A DNA stretch of 33,218 nt from an uncultured Clostridia bacterium (lineage in GTDB: Bacteria; Bacillota; Clostridia; TANB77; CAG-508): positions 1 through 33,218 of the forward strand of contig CAOPQH010000001.1 of the NCBI GenBank assembly GCA_948505485.1. The letters run 5' to 3'. Within the stretch, counting starts at the first letter, position 1, and each line of letters starts with the position of its first letter. A model generated the notes under the pieces. That model was not told where the DNA came from, made no database searches, and was given only the letters and a program-made list of their open reading frames with translations. The position numbers were made by a program, and so were the translations under genes. Positions 15,857-23,869 of the stretch are shown here, one piece after another.

Positions 15857-17101
15857 TTAATATTGCAAACTACTTGAATCTAAAAGAAAATCATATATAC
15901 TCATTATTATAATACCATTTTCATATCTTGATTTTTTTACATTATCACCTACAATAATAATTTTTTTAAAAAAATCATTTACATTTAGTAGAGATTTTTG
16001 TTCTTGTTCTACTTTTTCTTTTGTTCTCATTTCTAAAGCAGATTGGATATATATTTTGTTGTTACCCTTATTAGCTACAAAATCAATTTCTAATTGTTTC
16101 TTTTTATCTCCCTCTCTTATCTCAACAGAACCAACATCAACATTATATCCTCTTTTATTTAATTCTAAATATATAACATTTTCCATAATATGTGATATTT
16201 CTTCGCTTTGTCTAAAATCTAAAAATGAATTTCTTATTCCCATATCTGTAAAATAGTATTTTTGAGGCGTTTCTATAAATCTTTTTCCTCTGACATCAAA
16301 TCTTCTTGCTTTTTCTATCATAAAAGCATCTTGTAAATATCCTAAATAATTATATATTGTTTTATCAGTCATTGTTGAACTTCTATCTCGTTCTTTAAAT
16401 ACATTTGATAATTTTAATGGATTCGTTAGTGAACCTATATCAGATGCTATTATCTGTACTAACATTTCTAATTCTTCTTTATTTTGAACATTATTTCTTT
16501 CAACAATATCATTTATATAAACATTTTCTCTTTGAGATTTTAAATAATTAATTTTTGCATCGTCTGATTTAGCAAGTACAGTTAATGGTAATCCTCCATA
16601 AGTATAATATTCATTTAATGCTTTTTCTTCAGAGCCATCATATATAGAATAATATTCACTAAAAGAAAGAGGATATACTTTTATTTCAGAACCTCTACCT
16701 CTAAATTCTGTAATAATATCAGATGACAAAAATTTTGAATTACTTCCTGTAACATAAACTTCTACATTATTCATATGTAAAAATCCTATTAATACAGATT
16801 CAAATTCTTTTACCTCTTGAACCTCATCAAGAATAATATAATATTTATCTTTATCAACAATTTTGCCTTTTACATATTTGTTCAATTCATCTGGATTATG
16901 ATATATAAAATTATCCCTTTCATCTAGATCTAATTTTATAATATGATCTTTTTTTACTCCTTTTTCCACAAGATAATTTTTAAAAATTGGATCTAATAAA
17001 TACGACTTGCCACATCTTCTAATTCCTGTAACAATTTTTACAAGACCATTATCTAATCCCTCTATAAGTTCATTTAAATAAAAATCTCTTTTTATTTCCA
17101 T
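15857..17101 (-). CDS. DUF4143-type AAA ATPase (AAA_14)
   Basis: This is a 414-residue protein. The N-terminal AAA_14 domain has Walker A GIRRCGKS (~26-33), Walker B YYIILDEVQ and VTGSNSKFLS as sensor. The C-terminal DUF4143 domain shows a nuclease-fold-like pattern (ENVIYLEL, EIDFVANKG, IYIQSA). These ATPases are widespread in bacteria and archaea, often patchily distributed, and have no established role. The start ATG has AGGAGG. Both sides are flanked by copies of the two-module repeat, so the gene stands isolated. A nested palindrome lies just upstream. Confidence 0.85.
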   Translation of the reverse strand: MEIKRDFYLNELIEGLDNGLVKIVTGIRRCGKSYLLDPIFKNYLVEKGVKKDHIIKLDLDERDNFIYHNPDELNKYVKGKIVDKDKYYIILDEVQEVKEFESVLIGFLHMNNVEVYVTGSNSKFLSSDIITEFRGRGSEIKVYPLSFSEYYSIYDGSEEKALNEYYTYGGLPLTVLAKSDDAKINYLKSQRENVYINDIVERNNVQNKEELEMLVQIIASDIGSLTNPLKLSNVFKERDRSSTMTDKTIYNYLGYLQDAFMIEKARRFDVRGKRFIETPQKYYFTDMGIRNSFLDFRQSEEISHIMENVIYLELNKRGYNVDVGSVEIREGDKKKQLEIDFVANKGNNKIYIQSALEMRTKEKVEQEQKSLLNVNDFFKKIIIVGDNVKKSRYENGIIIMSIYDFLLDSSSLQY

Positions 17102-17113
17102 TTTAGCCTCCTA

Positions 17114-17149
17114 TTACGAATTTTTTCCGTTTACGGAACTTTTTCGTAA
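17114..17149. promoter_or_regulatory. Nested palindrome before the ATPase gene
   Basis: An outer pair TTACGAA (17114-17120)/TTCGTAA (17143-17149) encloses an inner TTCCG-TTTA-CGGAA (17125-17138). It ends about 12 bases before the start codon. It could be an autoregulatory operator or an mRNA leader hairpin; the sequence does not decide. Confidence 0.5.
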
Positions 17150-17220
17150 TATTATTATAACAAATAAATTTTATAAAGTCAATTATTTTTTTACAAGTTA
17201 CTCGTTACACAACCTTATCG

Positions 17221-17411
17221 TAATATAGCAAATCCGTTGCAGATCGGGCGATTGCTAATCGCCCTTACATTTCTCTACTATTCAATTTATCGTTATGTTT
17301 TGTTGAAAATGCATATTTATAACTGTAGAGTAGTCACGCGTGTCAATAGCGTTTTTCTTTTGAGCCTGCCGAAAAAGAAAATACCCTATTGACAGGTAGC
17401 TTGACGGCTAG
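17221..17411. repeat. Structured two-module repeat, full copy C
   Basis: The palindrome module GGGCGATT-GCT-AATCGCCC (17246-17264) is followed by a ~60-base linker shared with copy B, then the full hairpin module. Arms: outer GTAGTC (17330-17335)/GGCTAG (17406-17411, one mismatch), middle TCAATAG (17343-17349)/CTATTGA (17386-17392), inner TTTTCTTT/AAAGAAAA. The loop keeps GAGCCTG as in copies A and D. The copy occupies nearly all of the 323-base gap before spoIVB's end and may also act as that gene's terminator. Confidence 0.75.
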
Positions 17412-17424
17412 AAAACAACGCATT

Positions 17425-18660
17425 TTAATTATTAGCACTTTTTAACTGCTTAATCATCATATCCGCAAAAACTCCATAACCTTCTTGAGGGTCACTAACA
17501 AGCACATGTGTAACAGCACCAATAAACTTTCCATTTTGAATTATTGGACTACCACTCATACCTTGAATAATTCCCCCTGTTTTTTCCAGCAATGCTTTAT
17601 CTGTTACCTTAATTAGCATACTTTTATTATTATAATTATTATTTAAATACACCTTTTCTATTTCAATTTCATACTTTTCAGGTACTCCATTACCTAAACT
17701 GCACAATATATATGCCTTTTCTTCTTTTATCTCTTCTCTATAAGCAACATCTAATTCATCTCCATTACTACTATTTAATGCACTCAAATTATTTACTTTT
17801 CCATATATTCCAAAATTAGTGTTTTTATAAATTTCTCCTATATTTAATTGATTATCAATTGTACCTTGTATCTTACCAGGAGTCCCTTTTGAACCCTTAG
17901 TTATAGCCAAAGACTTTGTTGTTATAAATTCTCCTTTTGCTATGTTTAATAATTCACCTGTATCTATATCAGTTATTCCATGTCCTAATGCTCCAAACAT
18001 TTTGCTAGAAGGTTCATAAAAGGTAACTGTTCCAACACCTGCTGCACTATCTCTAACCCATAGTCCTAGTTTATATTCGTTGTTACTTGTTTGTACTGGT
18101 TTTATACTACATTCTTCTGTTTTACCATCTCTTACATATTTAACATCTACAGCTATGCCTTTAGACTCATTTACAGTATTTACTAATTCATTTGTAGATG
18201 ATATATTTTTTTCATTTATAGATATTATCATATCGCCTTCTTCTATTCCTGAATTTTCATATGGTTTATATTTATTTTGGTCATTTCCTTCTATCTCTGA
18301 CATACCTACAACTAATACACCATTTGTATATAATTTAACACCTGCTAATGTTCCTAATGGCACTACCTTTGTTTTTGGAATTACATTTACATTTATGTCT
18401 TTTATATCAAAATTATCAAATAAATTTACACTTACCTTTTTGGTACCAACACTATTTGAAACATTGTTAGATATAGTACTAGAAGTTGTAGCTGTTTGAT
18501 AATCTTCTTTCGAATTTATAGAAATCCCAAATATTGTTTTTATATTTAAATTTTCACCTTCAAATACTACAATATCATTTGGAATGCAATCTATTGCTAT
18601 AAAATATGTGTATAAAAAAATAAGAATAATTACTAATAAAACTCGCCTTAATATTTTCAA
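17425..18660 (-). CDS. spoIVB: SpoIVB peptidase
   Basis: This 411-residue serine peptidase of family S55 is secreted from the forespore and triggers pro-sigma-K processing during sporulation. It has an N-terminal membrane anchor (~5-25), a PDZ domain (~105-190, GIEEGDMIISINEK) and the peptidase domain with catalytic H227 in GALGHGITD and S369 in QGMSGSPI. These match the SpoIVB signature, and the length fits. The start codon is TTG, with AAGGAG 9 bases upstream. Its gene usually follows recN in Clostridia; here the neighbour on one side is an unrelated ATPase and on the other small unknown genes. No convincing sigma-G promoter was found. Confidence 0.93.
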   Translation of the reverse strand: MKILRRVLLVIILIFLYTYFIAIDCIPNDIVVFEGENLNIKTIFGISINSKEDYQTATTSSTISNNVSNSVGTKKVSVNLFDNFDIKDINVNVIPKTKVVPLGTLAGVKLYTNGVLVVGMSEIEGNDQNKYKPYENSGIEEGDMIISINEKNISSTNELVNTVNESKGIAVDVKYVRDGKTEECSIKPVQTSNNEYKLGLWVRDSAAGVGTVTFYEPSSKMFGALGHGITDIDTGELLNIAKGEFITTKSLAITKGSKGTPGKIQGTIDNQLNIGEIYKNTNFGIYGKVNNLSALNSSNGDELDVAYREEIKEEKAYILCSLGNGVPEKYEIEIEKVYLNNNYNNKSMLIKVTDKALLEKTGGIIQGMSGSPIIQNGKFIGAVTHVLVSDPQEGYGVFADMMIKQLKSANN

Positions 18661-18792
18661 TTAAATCGCTCCTTCTATTTTATTATTCCTATTTTTTTAT
18701 TTTTTATTTAATTAACATTTTTGTAATTGAATTTGTTTTTGAATTTTTCTTAGATTATAATTATTTAAATAACTTTAATTTGAATTAAATTT

Positions 18793-19002
18793 TTAAAAAT
18801 CTTTAGAATTTAAATTAAAAAATGTTTTTGCATATAATTCCTCCATTTCTTTGTCAAATTCTTCTAAAGTAATATATCTTCCGTTTCTTATATCATCCTC
18901 AGCTTCTGCTAATCCTGCAAAAAAATGTAAATCATATAGTAAGTTATAAATAGATTCATTATCCATTTTTGGATCTTTTAATAGTTCTTTTATTTTTTCC
19001 AT
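18793..19002 (-). CDS. Small unknown protein, antitoxin-like
   Basis: This 69-residue acidic helical protein (MEKIKELLKDPKMDNESIYN) ends with EAEDDIRNGRYITLEEFDKE. A pattern 'DI..G...T.EE...E' near the C-terminus is common among RelB/ParD-type antitoxins, which is the only hint at a role. ATG is preceded by AAAGGAG. It follows another small gene by 13 bases. No recognisable type II toxin lies beside it, so the resemblance is weak evidence. Confidence 0.6.
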   Translation of the reverse strand: MEKIKELLKDPKMDNESIYNLLYDLHFFAGLAEAEDDIRNGRYITLEEFDKEMEELYAKTFFNLNSKDF

Positions 19003-19015
19003 AAAATCTCCTTTC

Positions 19016-19201
19016 TTAAATACCTCTATAGCAATCAGGATATTTATTATATTCTTCTACAAATGGTTTTAATTCTTCGTCACCATATACTTCATAATAT
19101 TTTTTTGCTAGCTCCATTATTATTTTAGAACTGTCTTCTTTTTCTAGTTCTGGTGGCATTGAATCTACTATTTTTAGTAATCTTTTTTTGGTTTCTGTCA
19201 T
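19016..19201 (-). CDS. Small unknown protein, partner of the next gene
   Basis: This 61-residue protein, MTETKKRLLKIVDSMPPELE and onward, is helical and ends FVEEYNKYPDCYRGI. I do not recognise it. The frame extends upstream to 19324, but the ATG at 19201 has GAAAGGAG at good spacing, and the upstream part runs over a promoter region. It and the next gene look like a two-gene operon. A TTTATA-17-TATAAT promoter may lie about 70 bases upstream on the minus strand. Confidence 0.6.
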   Translation of the reverse strand: MTETKKRLLKIVDSMPPELEKEDSSKIIMELAKKYYEVYGDEELKPFVEEYNKYPDCYRGI

Positions 19202-19317
19202 ATTTTTACTCCTTTCTACAATACATTTTTGTAACTGTATTCTCCACCTACAGCATATGATAATATTATAACATATACAGTTGAATTTATAAACATAACA
19301 CAGTTTTAAAAATGACA

Positions 19318-19346
19318 TTGACAAAATAAAAAAATGTCTGTATAAT
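19318..19346 (+). promoter_or_regulatory. Consensus promoter of a small antisense RNA
   Basis: A perfect TTGACA (19318-19323), 17-base spacer and perfect TATAAT (19341-19346). No protein frame follows; a strong terminator lies about 50-80 bases downstream. Confidence 0.75.
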
Positions 19347-19352
19347 AAAGAT

Positions 19353-19437
19353 AGAAAATGAGAGCCACAAAGTGGTTACCACAAAAAGTAAAAAAGTAAG
19401 TCATTGCTCGGGTAAAGCAGAATGACTTATTTTTTAT
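19353..19437 (+). ncRNA. Predicted ~85-nt small RNA, candidate type I antitoxin
   Basis: The RNA would run from the start site set by the consensus promoter to the U-run after the 9-bp hairpin. It contains a small hairpin CCAC-AAA-GTGG near its 5' end. It is transcribed against the 38-residue peptide gene on the other strand and overlaps that mRNA's 3' end, including the last codon or so and the shared terminator. This convergent layout is known from TxpA/RatA-type modules. Start and end are inferred, not measured. Confidence 0.6.
19397..19429. terminator. Two-way terminator shared by peptide mRNA and small RNA
   Basis: TAAGTCATT (19397-19405) pairs with AATGACTTA (19421-19429) with an inner GCT/AGC. 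The plus strand continues TTTTTTATT and the minus strand CTTTTTTAC, so U-tracts follow on both strands. Confidence 0.8.
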
Positions 19438-19550
19438 TGCCTATGTAGTAAAAAACAGATGATGATTAACAAGGCAACATTTATGATAGTTACTCCTACT
19501 AATCCATAGAAAAGTAGGTAAGTTATTTCTAATAAAGCTATTTCTACCAT
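19434..19550 (-). CDS. 38-residue hydrophobic peptide, candidate type I toxin
   Basis: The frame encodes MVEIALLEITYLLFYGLVGV, then TIINVALLIIICFLLHRQ. It is one long hydrophobic membrane segment with a short charged C-terminus, the usual make-up of type I toxins that depolarise the membrane. The start ATG follows GGGGGTGG. The leader contains CCACC on the mRNA (plus-strand GGTGG at 19621-19625), which can pair with the GGTGG of the binding site and hide it. The minus-strand transcript ends at the two-way terminator. The peptide is too short for family assignment; toxicity is inferred from layout only. Confidence 0.65.
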   Translation of the reverse strand: MVEIALLEITYLLFYGLVGVTIINVALLIIICFLLHRQ

Positions 19551-19660
19551 ATTAACCACCCCCATATATCAGTCTCACAACATAAGTCGTGGAGTAATAT
19601 GTATACATCAAAAAACTAAAGGTGGCAACGCACTCTGCTTATTCTCATTTCCTGCTTATA

Positions 19661-19689
19661 ACTATACAACATTATTTAATAAAATACAA
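19661..19689 (-). promoter_or_regulatory. Promoter of the hydrophobic peptide gene
   Basis: On the minus strand TTGTAT (19684-19689), 17 bases, then TATAGT (19661-19666). It would give a leader of about 100 bases, which is long for so small a gene and fits a structured, translation-limiting leader. The remaining stretch to 19800 holds nothing else I can name apart from the short palindrome TTGATA-TTTG-TATCAA. Confidence 0.5.
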
Positions 19690-19800
19690 GCGAACAAAAC
19701 AAAGTTTTGTAAATAATATTTTTAATTCTACTATTGCAATTTATAAAAATTATGATATACTTTAATAAATTGATTGATATTTGTATCAATCGTTAAGAGA

Positions 19801-19825
19801 GAAAAAAGTTGTAGATAACTACGAC
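19801..19825 (-). terminator. Terminator of the Tad-like/pilin operon
   Basis: On the minus strand GTCGTAG-TTAT-CTACAAC (19808-19825, one G-U pair) is followed by TTTTTTC. It is about 85 bases past the last gene and is the first good terminator after the cluster. Confidence 0.75.
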
Positions 19826-19828
19826 GTT

Positions 19829-19860
19829 CGCTCATCTTCATAATTTTATATATTATTTCT
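19829..19860 (-). repeat. 32-bp repeat identical to the left end of the MITE-like element
   Basis: This 32-base stretch is the exact reverse complement of 24414-24445. It begins AGAAATAATATATAAAATTA on the minus strand. It lies between the last pilin-cluster gene and the operon terminator. The identity stops abruptly at both ends. Confidence 0.85.
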
Positions 19861-19908
19861 GATATAATCAGTAAATCTTAAAACAATAACGATTATATAA
19901 TTTTAGTT

Positions 19909-21696
19909 TTACTCTGTTGTTAGTTTGCAGTACTTCCAAGTTGTTCCATCATCTTGCAAATTGTTTGCATATATATCATATGTTGTTCTGTTCATAGAGT
20001 ACCTTTCTCTTCCTAACGCCATATAATACAGTTTAGCAATGTTCTTTTCATTACTATTTGGTGATGCTGCTAATCCTTTTACATATTTTAATATATCTGT
20101 TTCTTCTACTCCATTTCTGTTGTTTACTATACATTCATAGCATGCAAAGTGATTTTTGGGATAATAGTACTTTGTTTCTAATGTATCTCTATCTATAAAA
20201 CTTCTTCTTTCAAAATTTATATTAAAAACTCCTTGTTCTAAACTGTTTTCGTTTTTTATATGTTCAGAATTAACTTTATGATATTGTTGATTTATTGTTC
20301 CTTCATTATTTCCTTCTGTTGTTATATATATTGAGCCTTCTTCTACTACTTCTTTGTTTTTGTTATTCACTACAACAGAATATCCATTATACATTTTTCC
20401 ACCAATTGATATTCCCTGCATAAAACTTATCATTGATATATTATTTATTATACTATACCAGTCCGTTTCTGAAAGTGTTGGCATCTGAAAATCTGTTGTT
20501 GAGTCTGTATAATTATTAAAATTTGTTATTGCAACTGATAAATTTCTTTGTAATGTATATCTTATTACAGCTGTTCTGTGTTCATTAAAATTTGAAGACG
20601 CATCTTCAATTAAATTATTGGCATCTTCTGCAAATATCTTATTAGTAGTTCCTGTAAAACCAGCAAGACTAATATTACTATTATTATCTCCACTACCATA
20701 TTTTTTATAAATTGGATTATCTCCATCTTCTGTATATGCATCTGCAAACGTTAAGCTCGCTAATGTATTGTTACCTCTAACTTTATCAGTAAATGCCTTC
20801 GCTAATTTATAATAATTATAAGCAGAATCATTATTTTGTATCTTTTCTTTATAGTAATCTTTAGTCTTGCTATTTGTAATTAACTTTTTCTCACCACTTA
20901 TAATTGAAAACACTTCGTCATTTACGCTATTATAATAATATTTTGTTCCATTTATTTGCCTATAAGGAAGTTCATCTCCGTTTATGTTTTCATCTAAAAT
21001 ATTTTCTTTCAAATCATTATCACTTATTTTTTCGTTTTTAGCTATTTCAATACCATTATATGTTATATCGTTATTATTTTCTTCTACTCCATCTAGCAAA
21101 TATCCACCTATATTCCAATCTTCTAGCGTATTATTGTTTCCTTTAACTTTTCCTTGTATTGTTATATAATTATCAAGTGAATATGTTATAACAAAATCGC
21201 TTTTATCATCTGGTTTATATCTACAACTATAATAAACATATGGCTTTAACCCATACATTTTTTCTCCATCTTGATATTTAGAACCTTCCTTTAATTTTAT
21301 CCTATCTTGTGTAGTATTATCTATGTTTATAACATTTTTTAAAGGAGTGTATATATAAAATCCATCATACATTGTATAAACTAATGCTGGCACATAATAT
21401 TTAATTGAATCCTTATCTCCTTCACTTATTTTAAAATTCTCTGAAACAGAATTAAAAAAAGTATCAACAGACGCTTCTATATCCCTTATCTTAGAAGTCG
21501 CAGCATCAGATGTAGAATCATTTAAACTATTTATTTGATATGCCTTAATAGCATCATATGTAGCAGTATTCAACTTAGAATCATATGACGTTTGCAAACT
21601 TATCGTCTTTATCTGATTACCTGTATATGAAGATATTATAATAGATATAGGTAAAATAATAATAACAAAAATTACTGCTAAACTCTGTAATTTCAT
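19909..21696 (-). CDS. Large secreted/anchored protein of the Tad-like cluster
   Basis: This 595-residue protein has an N-terminal hydrophobic segment (MKLQSLAVIFVIIILPISII) that could be a membrane anchor or pilin-like helix. A long, polar, Asn/Tyr/Asp-rich extracellular-type part with few cysteines follows. I do not recognise the fold. It is the last gene of the cluster, after the pilin-like genes, separated from them by repeat copy D. A large, unique minor-pilin or tip-adhesin role would fit the position, but this is inference. ATG has AAAGGAAG upstream. Confidence 0.7.
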   Translation of the reverse strand: MKLQSLAVIFVIIILPISIIISSYTGNQIKTISLQTSYDSKLNTATYDAIKAYQINSLNDSTSDAATSKIRDIEASVDTFFNSVSENFKISEGDKDSIKYYVPALVYTMYDGFYIYTPLKNVINIDNTTQDRIKLKEGSKYQDGEKMYGLKPYVYYSCRYKPDDKSDFVITYSLDNYITIQGKVKGNNNTLEDWNIGGYLLDGVEENNNDITYNGIEIAKNEKISDNDLKENILDENINGDELPYRQINGTKYYYNSVNDEVFSIISGEKKLITNSKTKDYYKEKIQNNDSAYNYYKLAKAFTDKVRGNNTLASLTFADAYTEDGDNPIYKKYGSGDNNSNISLAGFTGTTNKIFAEDANNLIEDASSNFNEHRTAVIRYTLQRNLSVAITNFNNYTDSTTDFQMPTLSETDWYSIINNISMISFMQGISIGGKMYNGYSVVVNNKNKEVVEEGSIYITTEGNNEGTINQQYHKVNSEHIKNENSLEQGVFNINFERRSFIDRDTLETKYYYPKNHFACYECIVNNRNGVEETDILKYVKGLAASPNSNEKNIAKLYYMALGRERYSMNRTTYDIYANNLQDDGTTWKYCKLTTE

Positions 21697-21756
21697 AAAA
21701 ACTTCCTTTCTTGCCTCTTGAATATTATACAGCCTTTATATCTTTTTGCAACATTT

Positions 21757-21924
21757 TTAGCTTTGCCTTAGGAGCTCGGGCGATTACTAATCGCCCCTAC
21801 ACTGGTTTTGAAGCTGTTTTGATACATTTTCAATATTATAGAGTAGTCACGCGTGTGTATAGCACTTTTCGCTTGAGCCTGACGAAAGCGAAAACGTCCT
21901 ATACACAGGTAGCTTGGCGGCTAC
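21757..21924. repeat. Structured two-module repeat, copy D
   Basis: The palindrome GGGCGATT-ACT-AATCGCCC (21778-21796) is followed, after a shorter linker, by the full hairpin module. Arms: outer GTAGTC (21843-21848)/GGCTAC (21919-21924), middle TGTATAG (21856-21862)/CTATACA (21899-21905), inner TTTTCGC (21866-21872)/GCGAAAA (21888-21894). The loop again has GAGCCTG. It lies between two genes of one operon, so it should be transcribed as part of the pilin mRNA, if the operon is read through. Confidence 0.75.
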
Positions 21925-21977
21925 ATTAATAATCAAATAGCTTGTAATAAAATTACAAGCTATTAATATACTATTTA

Positions 21978-22514
21978 CTATGTATTAGAGTCAGTCCCAT
22001 TAGTTGTTACAATACCAGAATGTTCTGCAGAAATCGAATATTGATCATTTCCTGTAACTTTATAAATAAAACTTTTCAATTCTTGAGACATTGTTGTATT
22101 TGTGTTTTTTGCACTTGCAGTAACTATATCCCCTTCTTTTAAAAGTATTACTCCATTACCTTTACTCAAATTATCTAATATTTGAGTAGTATATTCAGAA
22201 TAATATACATTTTCCCCTATCTTAGTAGCTTCTACTTGAGACGTTTTTTTACCTGGATTTTCATCTAATCTTTGAATTTTCAATTGAACATCATAAGTAT
22301 TACCAGTTGCAGAAATTTTTTCTACATAATTTTGGTATTTTGCTGCTGTTAGTTTACCTGTTGTTCTAACATCATCTACAAACTCAGTTGTTTCTGTTTG
22401 CACAGACAATTGTGATATATCATCACTTCTATCTGCCATTGCCATTAGCGGAAATATAAACATTAATATTGCAGCTAAAAATATTGCAATTACTGTTATT
22501 GAAGTATCTCCCAT
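21978..22514 (-). CDS. Pilin-like membrane-anchored protein
   Basis: This 178-residue protein begins MGDTSITVIAIFLAAILMFI, a hydrophobic helix at the very N-terminus as in pseudopilins and TadE-like proteins. A soluble, Thr/Asn-rich domain follows. It differs from the MENAS family in its N-terminus but has the same size and layout. It lies 47 bases after a MENAS-type gene, in the same direction, with AAGGAGG upstream. No disulphide-forming cysteines are visible. A minor pilin or assembly role is inferred from the neighbourhood. Confidence 0.65.
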   Translation of the reverse strand: MGDTSITVIAIFLAAILMFIFPLMAMADRSDDISQLSVQTETTEFVDDVRTTGKLTAAKYQNYVEKISATGNTYDVQLKIQRLDENPGKKTSQVEATKIGENVYYSEYTTQILDNLSKGNGVILLKEGDIVTASAKNTNTTMSQELKSFIYKVTGNDQYSISAEHSGIVTTNGTDSNT

Positions 22515-22561
22515 TTTTTATTCCTCCTTAAGATGTAAAATTGACATCCATTTTAATTACT

Positions 22562-23296
22562 TTATTTCATACATACATATGTTATTATTCTTCTTTTTGT
22601 TTTATTAGCATCACTAATTGGTTTTTCTTCTACGTCTCCATATAATGCTGATATTGAAGAATCTTCGTCTGTTTCAATGTCTTCATCATAGTAAGTTCCT
22701 ATTAACTCACAAAATTTATTTCCTACAATTGTATCATATAGACTTTCTTCTCTTAATGATGTATATAATTGAGAACCTGTACCACCCATAAAGTTAGTTT
22801 GAAAATAGTCCTTAGTAGGTTTTTCACTATACAATAAATAAGTTATAAATTCTCTAGCTCTATCTGCTCCTATATTTAGTGACTTTAAATCTATTTTATT
22901 ATTTTCAATAGTTATATTATTATTATTTTCTCCTGAATTCCATCCTGAGCCATCTTTTTTCTTTTGAGCATATATTCCTTTATTTTTAAATTGATCTGTA
23001 CCTTCTTCATCTGCAAATACTATTACTAAATTTTCTTCATATGCTCTATATAATGTTGGTATTATTGTTTCAGCTCCAACAGTTCTAGTAACTATTTTTT
23101 CATTACTTGCATCAACGTCTTGTAACAATTCGTTATCTGCGTCTATGTAAGTAGTGTCAAATGTAGAATCTGACCTTTCCATTATCATTTCTGATGTTGC
23201 TCTTGCTTGTCCAAAAGAATGTATACTAATGGATAATGCTAAAACAAATACTAATACACTAAATGCCATTATTAGCGCTTCACTTGCATTCTCCAT
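22562..23296 (-). CDS. MENAS-family pilin-like protein
   Basis: This is a 244-residue protein starting MENASEALIMAFSVLVFVLA: about 8 polar residues, then a hydrophobic helix to ~27, then a soluble domain. The N-terminus is shared with three neighbours (MENASKALxxA). It lacks the lysine- and glycine-containing leader ending before a phenylalanine or methionine that marks normal type IV prepilins, although the mature-like helix is present. The soluble domain has an acidic stretch late (DEDIETDEDSS). AGGAGG lies before the ATG. A pilin or pseudopilin of the Tad-like machine is the best guess. Confidence 0.7.
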   Translation of the reverse strand: MENASEALIMAFSVLVFVLALSISIHSFGQARATSEMIMERSDSTFDTTYIDADNELLQDVDASNEKIVTRTVGAETIIPTLYRAYEENLVIVFADEEGTDQFKNKGIYAQKKKDGSGWNSGENNNNITIENNKIDLKSLNIGADRAREFITYLLYSEKPTKDYFQTNFMGGTGSQLYTSLREESLYDTIVGNKFCELIGTYYDEDIETDEDSSISALYGDVEEKPISDANKTKRRIITYVCMK

Positions 23297-23339
23297 AGTA
23301 TGACCTCCTAAAATTTAAAATTACATATCTTTTTTATTC

Positions 23340-23792
23340 TTATGGGTTCGTTGTTTTATCACCAGATGGTGAACTACCAGGTGATGAATTACTAATTGAT
23401 ATTGTTGAAACTAATCCTTTATTCTTACCTTGATTACTATATGTAATTTCTACTATATATGTATTAGCTGCTTTTATATTGCTAGGTATTTGCGTTATTG
23501 TTTCATTCACTGTAGATTCTCCTATTCCTTTTATTCCTACTTTTCTTTCTTCATTTTTTTCATCTGAATTACTTGTTATTACTTGTTGATAAAGGCTTCT
23601 TACTTGCGCTCCCTTTACAGTTCCAGCATATTGTTCAAATTTTGCATTAAATGATGTTTTTTCTGCATCACTCATTGCGTTATTATTTACAACTCCTGCT
23701 GCTTGGTTATATATCATTATACCAAGTGAAATAATTAATATTGATAATAATATTGCTCCTGCAATAATTAATGCTTTACTTGCATTCTCCAT
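23340..23792 (-). CDS. MENAS-family small pilin-like protein
   Basis: This 150-residue protein starts MENASKALIIAGAILLSILI. The frame runs upstream to 23855, but the ATG at 23792 has AAGGAGGAATTTATT before it and gives the shared family start. The soluble part is short, and its C-terminus is Ser/Pro/Gly-rich (SNSSPGSSPSGDKTTNP), a flexible tail. Being the smallest of the four, it is the best candidate for a major subunit, though copy number or expression is not visible here. The next gene upstream ends 77 bases away, with a small hairpin (GATTAAG...CTTAATC) between. Confidence 0.7.
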   Translation of the reverse strand: MENASKALIIAGAILLSILIISLGIMIYNQAAGVVNNNAMSDAEKTSFNAKFEQYAGTVKGAQVRSLYQQVITSNSDEKNEERKVGIKGIGESTVNETITQIPSNIKAANTYIVEITYSNQGKNKGLVSTISISNSSPGSSPSGDKTTNP

Positions 23793-23869
23793 AATAAATT
23801 CCTCCTTAAATTTTAACTTTTGTTTATTTATACAGATTAAGTTATTCTTAATCAAATTTAATATCTAGT

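Noticed and set aside
18793..19201. Type II toxin-antitoxin pair
   Set aside because: One product has a faint antitoxin-like end, but the other resembles no toxin family known to me.
19202..19324. Upstream extension of the small gene at 19016 to 19324
   Set aside because: The ATG at 19201 has GAAAGGAG; the extension runs across a divergent promoter region and has an unlikely Cys/Tyr-rich composition.
23835..23853. Hairpin GATTAAG-TTATT-CTTAATC between two pilin-cluster genes
   Set aside because: Only 7 bp, all A/T-rich but one pair per arm, and no U-tract; not strong enough to call a terminator or processing site.
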